A DNA stretch of 16,160 bases, taken from contig UQLZ01000053.1 of NCBI GenBank assembly GCA_900541935.1, forward strand, positions 1-16,160, given 5' to 3'. The translations under genes were made by a program, and so were the position numbers. The notes below the pieces were generated by a model, which saw only the letters and a list, made by a program, of their open reading frames with translations, ran no database searches and was not told where the DNA came from. The DNA is from an uncultured Prevotellaceae bacterium (GTDB taxonomy: Bacteria > Bacteroidota > Bacteroidia > Bacteroidales > Muribaculaceae). Every line of letters begins with the position of its first letter. The first letter of the stretch is position 1. This document shows positions 1 to 6,813 of this stretch, one piece after another.

Positions 1-52
1 AGTCTCTTTCATTTTCTGTTACTTTTTAGTGTAACGCTATGGCAGGACTAGA

Positions 53-82
53 CAATGTTATAAATAAAAAAAGGATGTGCAA
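53..82 (-). promoter_or_regulatory. Possible Bacteroides-type promoter for a gene off the left edge
   Basis: Read on the minus strand, TTG (positions 82-80) is followed after 19 nt by TAACATTG (60-53). This resembles the Bacteroidota primary-sigma promoter, a -33 TTTG/TTG plus a -7 TAnnTTTG element, with one mismatch in the -7 box. A minus-strand ATG at 12-10, preceded by an A-rich stretch, could be the start of the next gene, of which only four codons are visible. The -33 element would lie in the loop of the rplQ terminator. AT-rich sequence yields such matches by chance, so this is a weak call. Confidence 0.2.
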
Positions 83-95
83 TTGCACACCCTTT
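61..95 (-). terminator. Rho-independent terminator after rplQ
   Basis: On the minus strand AAAGGGTGTGC (95-85), loop AATT (84-81) and GCACATCCTTT (80-70) form an 11-bp stem with one G-U pair. A T-rich tail (TTTTTTTATTTA including the end of the stem) follows at once. It begins 22 nt after the rplQ stop codon and is the only clear intrinsic terminator in the window, so it marks the end of the ribosomal-protein transcript. On the plus strand the same stem lacks a comparable T-run, so it looks one-directional. Confidence 0.9.
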
Positions 96-116
96 ATAAT
101 GCCTATTGGCTTTATA

Positions 117-587
117 TTATTCAGCAGCTTCAGTTGCTTGTGCTTCTTGAGCAGTTTCAGCCTTAGGAGCAGACTTGCGAGAACGACGTGTACGTGTAGT
201 TTTCTTCTTGTCAGCCTTAAGCATGTTTTCGTTGTAGTCAACGAGTTCAATGAAGCAAGTTTTAGCGTTATCACCAAGACGGTTGCCAGTTTTAATGATA
301 CGAGTGTAGCCACCTGGACGGTCAGCGATCTTTACAGAAACGTTTTGGAAAAGTTCTGTAACGGCTGCCTTATCTTGCAAGTAACTGAAAACAACACGAC
401 GGTCGTTAGTAGTATCGCTCTTAGCGCGGTTGATGATAGGCTCAGCGAACTTACGGAGCGCTTTAGCCTTTGCCAATGTAGTGAAAATTCTCTTGTGCAT
501 GATAAGAGACACTGTCATATTTGACAACATCGCATCAAGATGAGCTTTCTTACGGCTTAAGTGGTTGATTTTTTTATTATGTCTCAT
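117..587 (-). CDS. rplQ: 50S ribosomal protein L17 (bL17)
   Basis: bL17 sits near the polypeptide exit tunnel of the 50S subunit. The N-terminus MRHNKKINHLSRKKAHLDAM, followed by an RIFTTLAKAKALRKFAEP-type helix, is the family signature. The core ends near residue 120. Residues 124-156 are a tail that is first Lys/Arg-rich and then Ala/Glu-rich, making the protein 156 aa against about 127 in Escherichia coli; such tails are usual in Bacteroidota. It is the last gene of the operon, starts 5 nt after the rpoA stop and is followed by a strong terminator. No Shine-Dalgarno precedes the ATG; the upstream bases are A/T-rich. Confidence 0.97.
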   Translation of the reverse strand: MRHNKKINHLSRKKAHLDAMLSNMTVSLIMHKRIFTTLAKAKALRKFAEPIINRAKSDTTNDRRVVFSYLQDKAAVTELFQNVSVKIADRPGGYTRIIKTGNRLGDNAKTCFIELVDYNENMLKADKKKTTRTRRSRKSAPKAETAQEAQATEAAE

Positions 588-592
588 CGTAA

Positions 593-1588
593 TTATTCTT
601 TATCTAATTTATACTTTGAAATATCCATTCCAAAAGAAAGGTTCAGACTTGCGAGCAACTCATCAAGTTCTGTAAGTGACTTCTTACCGAAGTTACGGAA
701 CTTAAGCAAATCAGTCTTGTTGAATGTAACGAGTTCGCCAAGAGTTTCAACCTCTGCACTCTTCAAGCAGTTAAGTGCACGAACTGAAAGATCCATATCA
801 ACGAGTTTTGATTTGAGGAGTTGACGCATGTGGAGAACTTCTTCATCAAATTCTTCATTACCTTCTGCTTCTGATGTTTCGATAGTAATCTTTTCATCAG
901 AGAATAGCATAAAGTGGTAAATAAGAATCTTAGCAGCCTCCTTCAAAGCGTCCTTCGGATGGATTGATCCATCAGTAGTAATCTCAAGAACGAGTTTTTC
1001 GTAGTCTGTCTTCTGCTCGACACGATAGTTCTCAACACTATACTTCACATTGACAATCGGAGTGTAGATTGAGTCAATAGCAATAACGTCAATCGGTGCG
1101 TCCTGAAGAGCATTTTCCTCAGCAGGAACATAACCTCTGCCCTTATTGATAGTGAAATCAAGTGTAAAAGAAGCAACATCGGGATCTAAATGGCAAATAA
1201 CCAAATCTGGGTTTAGTACTTCAAAACCAGAAAGTTCCTTGCCTAAGTCGCCGGCTGTCAAGACTTCTTTGCCTGACACACTGATCTTAGCTGAAGCTTC
1301 ATCATCGGTGTCAGCGACATGTTTGAATCTCACCTTCTTGAGGTTAAGGATTATATTTGTTACGTCTTCAATAACGCCAGGGATAGTCGCAAATTCATGC
1401 GGCACACCGTCAATGCGGATTGAAGAGATAGCATAACCCTCGAGAGAAGAAAGAAGGATTCTTCTAAGCGCATTACCGACAGTAACTCCGTAACCCGGTT
1501 CCAAAGGACGGAACTCGAATTTTCCGAAGTTGTTATCAGCCTCGAGCATTATGACTTTATCAGGTTTCTGAAATGCTAAAATAGCCAT
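593..1588 (-). CDS. rpoA: DNA-directed RNA polymerase subunit alpha
   Basis: Alpha dimerises to nucleate assembly of RNA polymerase, and its C-terminal domain contacts promoter DNA and activators. At 331 aa it has the usual length. Residues 1-230 are the N-terminal dimerisation and assembly domain (GNALRRILLSSLEG at 38-51 is the hallmark). Residues 231-256 are an acidic linker and about 257-331 the C-terminal domain. In that domain VRALNCLK carries Arg270, the counterpart of DNA-binding Arg265 of E. coli, and FGKKSLTE (300-307) holds the second DNA/activator contact. It lies 16 nt after rpsD and 5 nt before rplQ, the classic alpha-operon position. Motifs look intact. Confidence 0.98.
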   Translation of the reverse strand: MAILAFQKPDKVIMLEADNNFGKFEFRPLEPGYGVTVGNALRRILLSSLEGYAISSIRIDGVPHEFATIPGVIEDVTNIILNLKKVRFKHVADTDDEASAKISVSGKEVLTAGDLGKELSGFEVLNPDLVICHLDPDVASFTLDFTINKGRGYVPAEENALQDAPIDVIAIDSIYTPIVNVKYSVENYRVEQKTDYEKLVLEITTDGSIHPKDALKEAAKILIYHFMLFSDEKITIETSEAEGNEEFDEEVLHMRQLLKSKLVDMDLSVRALNCLKSAEVETLGELVTFNKTDLLKFRNFGKKSLTELDELLASLNLSFGMDISKYKLDKE

Positions 1589-1604
1589 GGATATTTACAA
1601 TTTA

Positions 1605-2210
1605 TTATTTAGAATACAACTCGACGATTGACTGTTCCTTAATAGTTTCAGGAATGTCCTCACGCTGAGGGTTGTGTAACAATTTACCTCCCTTAATGCT
1701 TTCATCCCATTCCAACCAAGGATATTTGCTGTGGTTAAATCCAGCCAATGCATCTGCAATAACTTCGAGAGACTTAGATTTCTCGCGAACTGCAATAATT
1801 TGACCTGGCTTAACTGAGTAAGAAGGTATATTGACTACCTTACCGTCGACAGTAATGTGGCGGTGCAAAACAAGCTGACGAGCAGCTGCACGAGTAGGAG
1901 CAATACCCAAACGGTAAACGATATTGTCAAGTCTTGCCTCAAGGAGTTGGAGAAGGATTTCACCTGTTACACCTTTTGTACGGTCTGCCTTCTTGAATAG
2001 GTTGCGGAATTGACGCTCCAATACACCGTAAGTGTATTTTGCTTTTTGCTTTTCACGCAATTGGTTACCATACTCAGAAGTTTTTCTTCTCTTGTTGGCA
2101 CCATGTTGACCCGGGGCATAATTTTTCTTAGCGAGCACTTTGTCTTCTCCGAAGATTGGCTCACCAAATTTTCTTGCTATCTTTGACTTAGGTCCGGTAT
2201 ATCTTGCCAT
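1605..2210 (-). CDS. rpsD: 30S ribosomal protein S4 (uS4)
   Basis: uS4 is a primary 16S rRNA-binding protein that starts 30S assembly, and in several bacteria it represses its own synthesis. The 201-aa sequence opens with MARYTGPKSKIARKFGEPIF and carries an S4 RNA-binding domain at about residues 92-155 (ARLDNIVYRLG ... VNIPSYSVKPGQ). It contains no cysteine at all, so it is the zinc-free form. The start is fixed by family alignment; no Shine-Dalgarno is present. It is set apart from rpsK by 116 nt, the longest gap in the window, which contains two hairpins and may be an autoregulatory leader (separate entry). Confidence 0.98.
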   Translation of the reverse strand: MARYTGPKSKIARKFGEPIFGEDKVLAKKNYAPGQHGANKRRKTSEYGNQLREKQKAKYTYGVLERQFRNLFKKADRTKGVTGEILLQLLEARLDNIVYRLGIAPTRAAARQLVLHRHITVDGKVVNIPSYSVKPGQIIAVREKSKSLEVIADALAGFNHSKYPWLEWDESIKGGKLLHNPQREDIPETIKEQSIVELYSK

Positions 2211-2326
2211 TTCTAATTCTTTTAATAATATTAAAGTTGATAACGAATCTTATCAGTGCAGCCGCGATTGCAGAGAGGTGGTTGAATGCAATCTTTCACG
2301 TTTAAGACTCTTTTTAATTTAAATGA
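2211..2326 (-). promoter_or_regulatory. Candidate structured mRNA leader of rpsD
   Basis: This 116-nt spacer between rpsK and rpsD is the longest untranslated stretch in the window. Read on the minus strand it holds hairpin A, GATTGCA (2293-2287) paired with TGCAATC (2272-2266) around a 14-nt loop containing CCACCTCTC. Hairpin B is TGATAA (2255-2250) paired with TTATCA (2243-2238) around GATTCG. Flanking ATTAAA and TTTAAT segments could close the whole into a multi-branch fold. The rpsD ATG follows hairpin B by 27 nt. uS4 autoregulates through mRNA in E. coli and Bacillus, and I recall leader candidates described upstream of rpsD in Bacteroidota, but I cannot confirm a match. No T-run follows, so translational control is more likely than attenuation. 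Confidence 0.55.
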
Positions 2327-2716
2327 TTATACTCTTCTTCTTTTAGGAGGACGACAACCATTGTGTGGAAGCGGAGTAACGTCAATGATTTCTGTTACCT
2401 CGATGCCTGCACCTGCAATTGTACGGATCGCTGATTCACGTCCGTTACCTGGTCCCTTTACATAAGCCTTAACTTTGCGGAGACCCAAGTCGTATGCAAC
2501 TTTTGCACAATCTTGTGCTGCCATTTGCGCTGCGTACGGTGTGTTCTTTTTTGAACCTCTGAAGCCCATCTTACCAGCACTTGACCAAGAAATTACTTGA
2601 CCTTCGCTGTTTGCTAGGCACACGATGATGTTGTTGAAAGATGAGTGTACATGAAGTTGACCCATAGCGTCAACTTTAACGTTTCTCTTCTTTGCTGCGA
2701 CTGTTTTCTTTGCCAT
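2327..2716 (-). CDS. rpsK: 30S ribosomal protein S11 (uS11)
   Basis: uS11 lies on the 30S platform and helps shape the mRNA exit region. At 129 aa it has normal length. The conserved C-terminus TPLPHNGCRPPKRRRV contains Asn119-Gly120, the Asn-Gly pair where E. coli S11 carries isoaspartate at Asn119. The N-terminus is a short Lys-rich extension followed by GQLHVHSSFNNIIV. The gene starts 9 nt after rpsM and is followed by the unusual 116-nt spacer before rpsD. The start is supported by MAKKTVAAKK; no Shine-Dalgarno is visible. Confidence 0.98.
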   Translation of the reverse strand: MAKKTVAAKKRNVKVDAMGQLHVHSSFNNIIVCLANSEGQVISWSSAGKMGFRGSKKNTPYAAQMAAQDCAKVAYDLGLRKVKAYVKGPGNGRESAIRTIAGAGIEVTEIIDVTPLPHNGCRPPKRRRV

Positions 2717-2725
2717 ACTTTAATC

Positions 2726-3106
2726 TTATTTAGTAGCTTTTTTCTTGTTAGCAACTGTTTTCTTGCGACCTTTACGAGTACGAGCATTGTTTTTTGTGCT
2801 CTGTCCTCTTACCGGCAAACCGTTACGGTGACGAACACCACGGTAGCAACCGATATCCATAAGTCGCTTGATGTTTAATTGGATTTCGCTGCGGAGGTCA
2901 CCTTCTACTTTGTAGTTGGCACCAATTACTTCACGCACTGCAGCAGCCTGTGCGTCAGTCCAATCCTGTACCTTGATGTCTTTATCTACACCTGCTTGAG
3001 CCAAAATCTTATTGGCTGCGCTACGGCCGATACCGAAGATATAGGTCAGGGCAATTTCTCCTCTCTTATTTTGGGGCAAGTCTACACCAACAATTCTTAC
3101 TGCCAT
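2726..3106 (-). CDS. rpsM: 30S ribosomal protein S13 (uS13)
   Basis: uS13 sits in the 30S head, contacts the P-site tRNA through its tail and bridges to the 50S subunit. The 126-aa sequence shows the family start MAVRIVGVDLPQNKRGEIAL, the helix-hairpin-helix YIFGIGRSAANKIL near residues 22-35, and the C-terminal RGVRHRNGLPVRGQSTKNNA block (about 89-108) followed by a very basic Lys-rich tail. It is the first gene of the alpha block, 28 nt after rpmJ. The AT-rich spacer shows no leader fold of the E. coli alpha-operon type that I could see. Confidence 0.98.
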   Translation of the reverse strand: MAVRIVGVDLPQNKRGEIALTYIFGIGRSAANKILAQAGVDKDIKVQDWTDAQAAAVREVIGANYKVEGDLRSEIQLNIKRLMDIGCYRGVRHRNGLPVRGQSTKNNARTRKGRKKTVANKKKATK

Positions 3107-3134
3107 AAACTATTATTATTTATTCTCAAAGATA

Positions 3135-3251
3135 TTATCCTTGACGTTGTTTATACTTAGGGTTTTTCTTGTTAATAACGTATACGCGACCTTTTCTTCT
3201 GACTATCTTTGAGTCCGGGGTGCGTTTTTTTACTGAAGCTCTTACTTTCAT
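3135..3251 (-). CDS. rpmJ: 50S ribosomal protein L36 (bL36), cysteine-free form
   Basis: This 38-aa ORF reads MKVRASVKKRTPDSKIVRRK and continues to the conserved end NPKYKQRQG, ending at TAA. It matches bL36 along its whole length, and the gene order infA-rpmJ-rpsM is the expected one. bL36 is a small late-assembling 50S protein. The zinc ribbon of the classic form (Cys-Cys-Cys-His) is absent: no cysteine remains, with Thr/Pro/Asp/Ser in the first knuckle and Asn in the second. It is therefore the zinc-independent type. It lies 14 nt after infA. Its short length makes it easy to miss in automatic ORF calling. Confidence 0.95.
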   Translation of the reverse strand: MKVRASVKKRTPDSKIVRRKGRVYVINKKNPKYKQRQG

Positions 3252-3265
3252 ATTCTTTTCTTTTT

Positions 3266-3484
3266 TTATTTGTATCTAAAAGCAATTCTTCCTTTGGACA
3301 AGTCGTAAGGTGACATTTCAACCTTTACTTTATCGCCCGGCAGGATTTTTATATAATGCATTCGCATTTTTCCGGAGATATGCGCTGTGATCTGATGTCC
3401 GTTTTCCAATTCTACGCGGAACATCGCATTCGACAATGCTTCAACGATTACTCCGTCTTGCTCAATAGCTGCCTGTTTTGCCAT
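3266..3484 (-). CDS. infA: Translation initiation factor IF-1
   Basis: IF-1 binds the 30S A site during initiation and helps IF-2 and IF-3 select the initiator tRNA. The 72-aa length is exactly typical. The single OB-fold is recognisable from MAKQAAIEQDGVIVEALSNA, MFRVELENGHQITAHISGKM and the C-terminal PYDLSKGRIAFRYK. It starts 11 nt after the map stop and precedes rpmJ by 14 nt, giving the widely conserved map-infA-rpmJ order. No Shine-Dalgarno is seen. Confidence 0.98.
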   Translation of the reverse strand: MAKQAAIEQDGVIVEALSNAMFRVELENGHQITAHISGKMRMHYIKILPGDKVKVEMSPYDLSKGRIAFRYK

Positions 3485-3495
3485 ATATTACTGTT

Positions 3496-4275
3496 TTATG
3501 ATTTACCGTTTAACACTTCATCAATGTATTCGAAAGATGATAGGATATCTGCCTTGGCTCCTCTGATTGCAACTGTGTGCTCAAAATGTGCTGATGGTTT
3601 TCTATCCTTAGTTCTGCATGTCCAACCGTCACTCTCAATGATGATGTTTTTGCTGCCGAGATTAATCATCGGCTCAATTGCTATGCACATCCCGTTCTTA
3701 AGCAGCGGTCCTACGCCTTTTCTTCCATAGTTCGGAACTGCCGGATCTTCATGAAGTCGCCTTCCTATTCCGTGACCCGTCATTTCTCTGACAACTGAAT
3801 AACCGCGCTTTTCGCAGTAATCCTGGATTGCGTTTCCTATATGCCCTATCCTGTTGTTTTCTACGGCTTGCTCGATACCTTTGTAAAGAGATTCTTTTGT
3901 TGTCTCAAGTAGTTTTTTAACTTCTTCTGAAACCTCACCTACGCAAAAAGTATAGGCTGAATCTCCGTTGAATCCATTCTTAACAACTCCACAGTCGATT
4001 GAAACTATATCACCATCTTGAAGAGTTGTGTTCGACGGTATGCCGTGAACGACAATCTCGTTAACTGAGACGCAGATGCTGTTTGGAAAACCTCCGTAAC
4101 CGAGAAAACCCGGAACACCACCATTGTCTTTGATGAATTCGTATGCTATGCTATCAAGCTTCAGCGTTGTAATCCCCGGTTTTATCCACTTTGCGAGTTC
4201 GCCAAGCGTCTTTCCAACCAGGAGATTACTTTCACGCATCAACTCTATCTCTTCATCTGTCTTTAGATAAATCAT
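3496..4275 (-). CDS. map: Methionine aminopeptidase, type I
   Basis: This cytosolic metalloenzyme removes the initiator methionine from nascent proteins with small second residues. The 259-aa sequence is a bare type I catalytic domain without N-terminal extension. All five metal ligands are present by motif: Asp94 (SIDCG), Asp105 (NGDSA), His168 (TGHGIG), Glu201 (IEP) and Glu232 (FEHT). The substrate-binding histidines are His77 (VVHGIP) and His175 (RRLHEDP). It is 21 nt after secY and 11 nt before infA. Many bacteria carry adk between secY and map; it is absent here. The enzyme looks fully functional. Confidence 0.97.
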   Translation of the reverse strand: MIYLKTDEEIELMRESNLLVGKTLGELAKWIKPGITTLKLDSIAYEFIKDNGGVPGFLGYGGFPNSICVSVNEIVVHGIPSNTTLQDGDIVSIDCGVVKNGFNGDSAYTFCVGEVSEEVKKLLETTKESLYKGIEQAVENNRIGHIGNAIQDYCEKRGYSVVREMTGHGIGRRLHEDPAVPNYGRKGVGPLLKNGMCIAIEPMINLGSKNIIIESDGWTCRTKDRKPSAHFEHTVAIRGAKADILSSFEYIDEVLNGKS

Positions 4276-4296
4276 TCTGTTTAGTTTATCCTATTA

Positions 4297-5634
4297 TTAA
4301 TAGGCACTACCAGTTGTACGACCTTTCAGCTTGCCGGACTTCATCATTCCGTCATAGTGGTGCATCATCAAGTGACTTTCAATTTGTGAAAGTGTGTCAA
4401 GAACAACACCTACCATGATAAGCAATGAAGTTCCTCCGAAGAACTGAGCAAATTCACGACTCACTCCGCAAATACTTGCGAAAGAAGGCATAATTGCAAC
4501 GATACCAAGGAAAATTGAGCCAGGGAGAGTGATTCTTGACAAAATTGAGTCAAGGTACTCTGCTGTCTTAGTTCCCGGTTTTACTCCAGGAATGAATCCG
4601 TTGTTACGCTTCATGTTGTCGGCCATGTCGTTCGGGCGAACTGTAATGGCTGTATAGAAGTATGTAAATGCAACGATCATTACGAAGTAAATGGCATTAT
4701 ACCAAAAACCTGTCATATCAGTTAGTGCACGAACAAATGAACTGCCTTCACCACTTGCACCGAAACCTGCAAGAGTGATAGGAATGAACATGATAGCTTG
4801 TGCAAAGATGATAGGCATAACGCCAGCGGCGTTAACTTTCAAAGGTATGAACTGACGAGCTCCGCCATACTGCTTGTTCCCTACAATACGCTTTGCGTAC
4901 TGCACAGGCACTTTGCGCGTTCCTTGAACAAGGAGAACAGCACCAAGTATTACCGCAAACAAGAGAACGATTTCAACGACAAACATTACAAGTCCACCTT
5001 GAGCTGTCGTCAATCTGTTACTGAATTCCTGAACAAGTGCTCCCGGAAGACGAGCAATAATACCAACAAGGATTATAAAGGAAATACCGTTACCAACGCC
5101 CTTATCAGTAATACGCTCTCCAAGCCACATGATAAACATACTGCCGGCTGCAAGGATAATGGTCATATAAGCCATAGTCCAGAAACCAAAGTGTGCGTTA
5201 CCACCTGCACTGTTGACTTGAACCTGAAGGTTCACCAAATAAGCCGGAGCCTGAAGCAACAAGATAGCCACTGTCAAATAGCGGGTATATTGATTAATCT
5301 TCATGTGGCCGCTTTCACCTTCCTGCTGCAATTTGCGGAAAGACGGTAAAACCATACCGAGCAATTGGATCACGATTGAAGCCGTGATATACGGCATGAT
5401 TCCAAGTGCAAAGATTGAGGCTTGTGAAAAGGCACCTCCAGAGAACATGTCCAAAAGCTGCATCAAACCGCTATCTGTAAATTGGCGCAATGCGTCCAAT
5501 TCGTTTGGGTTGATACCTGGAAGTACAACGTAACAACCCACACGATAGACAACGACAAATAGAAAAGTTACGATCAATCGCTTGCGTAAATCTTCTATTT
5601 TACTGATGTTCTTTATAGTCTCGATAAATCTCAT
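4297..5634 (-). CDS. secY: Protein translocase channel subunit SecY
   Basis: SecY is the inner-membrane pore through which SecA or the ribosome pushes unfolded proteins. The 445-aa sequence shows about ten hydrophobic segments, roughly at residues 20-38, 72-96, 118-137, 150-172, 180-200, 213-236, 267-291, 312-332, 367-387 and 400-416. A plug-like stretch lies near 58-71. The cytosolic loops with ARQFIPLKVNAAGVMPIIFA (from about 259) and NNGFIPGVKPG (344-354) are diagnostic. In the latter, Lys352 stands where E. coli has the functionally important Arg357; I believe Lys is common in this phylum. It begins 3 nt after rplO, as in the spc operon. Confidence 0.98.
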   Translation of the reverse strand: MRFIETIKNISKIEDLRKRLIVTFLFVVVYRVGCYVVLPGINPNELDALRQFTDSGLMQLLDMFSGGAFSQASIFALGIMPYITASIVIQLLGMVLPSFRKLQQEGESGHMKINQYTRYLTVAILLLQAPAYLVNLQVQVNSAGGNAHFGFWTMAYMTIILAAGSMFIMWLGERITDKGVGNGISFIILVGIIARLPGALVQEFSNRLTTAQGGLVMFVVEIVLLFAVILGAVLLVQGTRKVPVQYAKRIVGNKQYGGARQFIPLKVNAAGVMPIIFAQAIMFIPITLAGFGASGEGSSFVRALTDMTGFWYNAIYFVMIVAFTYFYTAITVRPNDMADNMKRNNGFIPGVKPGTKTAEYLDSILSRITLPGSIFLGIVAIMPSFASICGVSREFAQFFGGTSLLIMVGVVLDTLSQIESHLMMHHYDGMMKSGKLKGRTTGSAY

Positions 5635-5637
5635 TAC

Positions 5638-6084
5638 CTATAGTTTTTGAACAGTTCCGCCCAAAGCAACGATTGCTTCTTCTGCCTTCTTTGAGAAAGC
5701 GTGAGCAACAACGTCTAACTTAACAGACAATTGACCGTTGCCAAGGATTTTCACTTTGTGCTTGCTGCTAATGTAACCTGCTGCAATGAGTTCTTCAACT
5801 CCTACCTTAGCAAGGTTCTTAGCCTTTGCGAGTTCTTCAATAACGTTTAAGTTGATTGCTTTATACTCAACACGGTTGATATTTTTGAAACCGAACTTTG
5901 GAACACGGCGTTGCAATGGCATCTGACCACCCTCGAAACCAACCTTGCGAGAGTAACCTGAACGTTGCTTTGCACCCTTGTGACCGCGTGTAGAAGTACC
6001 GCCCATGCCAGAACCTGGACCGCGACCAACTCTTCTGCGATCTGATGTTGAACCGATAGCCGGTTTTAAGTTACTTAAATCCAT
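5638..6084 (-). CDS. rplO: 50S ribosomal protein L15 (uL15)
   Basis: uL15 is a late-assembly 50S protein with a long basic N-terminal extension that threads into 23S rRNA. The 148-aa sequence has the expected start MDLSNLKPAIGSTSDRRRVG, the Gly/Arg-rich segment GRGPGSGMGGTSTRGHKGAK (residues 20-39) and the folded C-terminal domain ending GGTVQKL. It starts 5 nt after rpmD and ends with TAG 3 nt before secY. It also shows an unrelated 60-codon shadow frame, ignored here. Confidence 0.98.
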   Translation of the reverse strand: MDLSNLKPAIGSTSDRRRVGRGPGSGMGGTSTRGHKGAKQRSGYSRKVGFEGGQMPLQRRVPKFGFKNINRVEYKAINLNVIEELAKAKNLAKVGVEELIAAGYISSKHKVKILGNGQLSVKLDVVAHAFSKKAEEAIVALGGTVQKL

Positions 6085-6089
6085 AATTC

Positions 6090-6278
6090 CTAATTATTTA
6101 AAGCGTTCGTTACTTCTACAAGGTGACGAACTCGTTTAACCATACCAAGGATTTCTGGAGAATCTTGCTTCTCCACTACTTGATTCATTTTTCTCAATCC
6201 GAGTGCATCAAGAGTCTTCTTTTGCACTGCCGGGCAGTTAATTCTGCTCTTTATTTGTTTAATCTTAATAGTAGCCAT
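6090..6278 (-). CDS. rpmD: 50S ribosomal protein L30 (uL30)
   Basis: uL30 is a small peripheral 50S protein. The 62-aa length is typical of the short bacterial form. The sequence opens MATIKIKQIKSRINCP and contains the family pattern TLDALGLRKMNQVV followed by GMVKRVRHLVEV. It lies between rpsE (11 nt upstream) and rplO (5 nt downstream), its standard spc-operon place. Nothing unusual is seen, and there is no Shine-Dalgarno before the ATG. Confidence 0.96.
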   Translation of the reverse strand: MATIKIKQIKSRINCPAVQKKTLDALGLRKMNQVVEKQDSPEILGMVKRVRHLVEVTNALNN

Positions 6279-6289
6279 AACTGTTTTTA

Positions 6290-6802
6290 TTAACCATTAA
6301 ACACAACATCTAAAGAAACGCCACGGTTTTGAGCAACTGCCATAGGGCTTCTCAACTCTTCAAGAGCTGCGAAAGTTGCTTTCACGAGGTTGTGCGGGTT
6401 AGAGCTACCTTGTGATTTTGCGAGGACGTCAGTAATACCTGCACTCTCAAGAACGGCACGCATAGAGCTACCTGCCTTCAATCCTGTACCTTGTGATGCC
6501 GGTTTCAAGATTACGCGTGAACCACCGAATTTTGCATACTGTTCGTGAGGAATTGTTCCTTTGTGAACAGGGATGCGAATCAAATTCTTCTTTGCAGCTT
6601 CAACTCCCTTAGCGATAGCGGCTGTAACTTCGTTTGCTTTACCAAGTCCCCAACCAACTATACCGTTCTCGTTACCAACGACAACGATTGCAGAGAAGCT
6701 GAATGCACGACCACCCTTAGTAACTTTTGTTACACGGTTGATAGCAACGAGGCGGTCCTTCAATTCTATATCATTTGTTGATTTTACTCTATTATTTCTC
6801 AT
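6290..6802 (-). CDS. rpsE: 30S ribosomal protein S5 (uS5)
   Basis: uS5 lies at the mRNA entry side of the 30S subunit and affects decoding accuracy and mRNA unwinding. At 170 aa it is of usual size. The double-stranded-RNA-binding-like domain contains VTKVTKGGRAFSFSAIVVVG (about 24-43), the loop region linked to spectinomycin sensitivity in other bacteria. The C-terminal domain carries GSSNPHNLVKATFAALEEL. The start MRNNRVKSTNDIELKDRLVA is consistent with the family. It follows rplR by 11 nt and precedes rpmD by 11 nt. Confidence 0.98.
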   Translation of the reverse strand: MRNNRVKSTNDIELKDRLVAINRVTKVTKGGRAFSFSAIVVVGNENGIVGWGLGKANEVTAAIAKGVEAAKKNLIRIPVHKGTIPHEQYAKFGGSRVILKPASQGTGLKAGSSMRAVLESAGITDVLAKSQGSSNPHNLVKATFAALEELRSPMAVAQNRGVSLDVVFNG

Positions 6803-6813
6803 TTCTCTGACAA

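Noticed and set aside
1..12. Start of a further minus-strand gene (Met-Lys-Glu-Thr)
   Set aside because: Four codons are not enough to support a coding call; mentioned only with the possible promoter.
39..524. 161-codon plus-strand frame over rplQ and the terminator
   Set aside because: It is antisense to rplQ and crosses the rplQ terminator hairpin; its sequence resembles no protein family I know.
3107..3134. E. coli alpha-operon type leader before rpsM
   Set aside because: The spacer is only 28 nt of AT-rich sequence with no stem that I can draw.
4798..5349. 183-codon open frame on the plus strand
   Set aside because: It lies wholly antisense to secY, shows no recognisable domain and has low-complexity composition mirroring the secY codons; a shadow frame.
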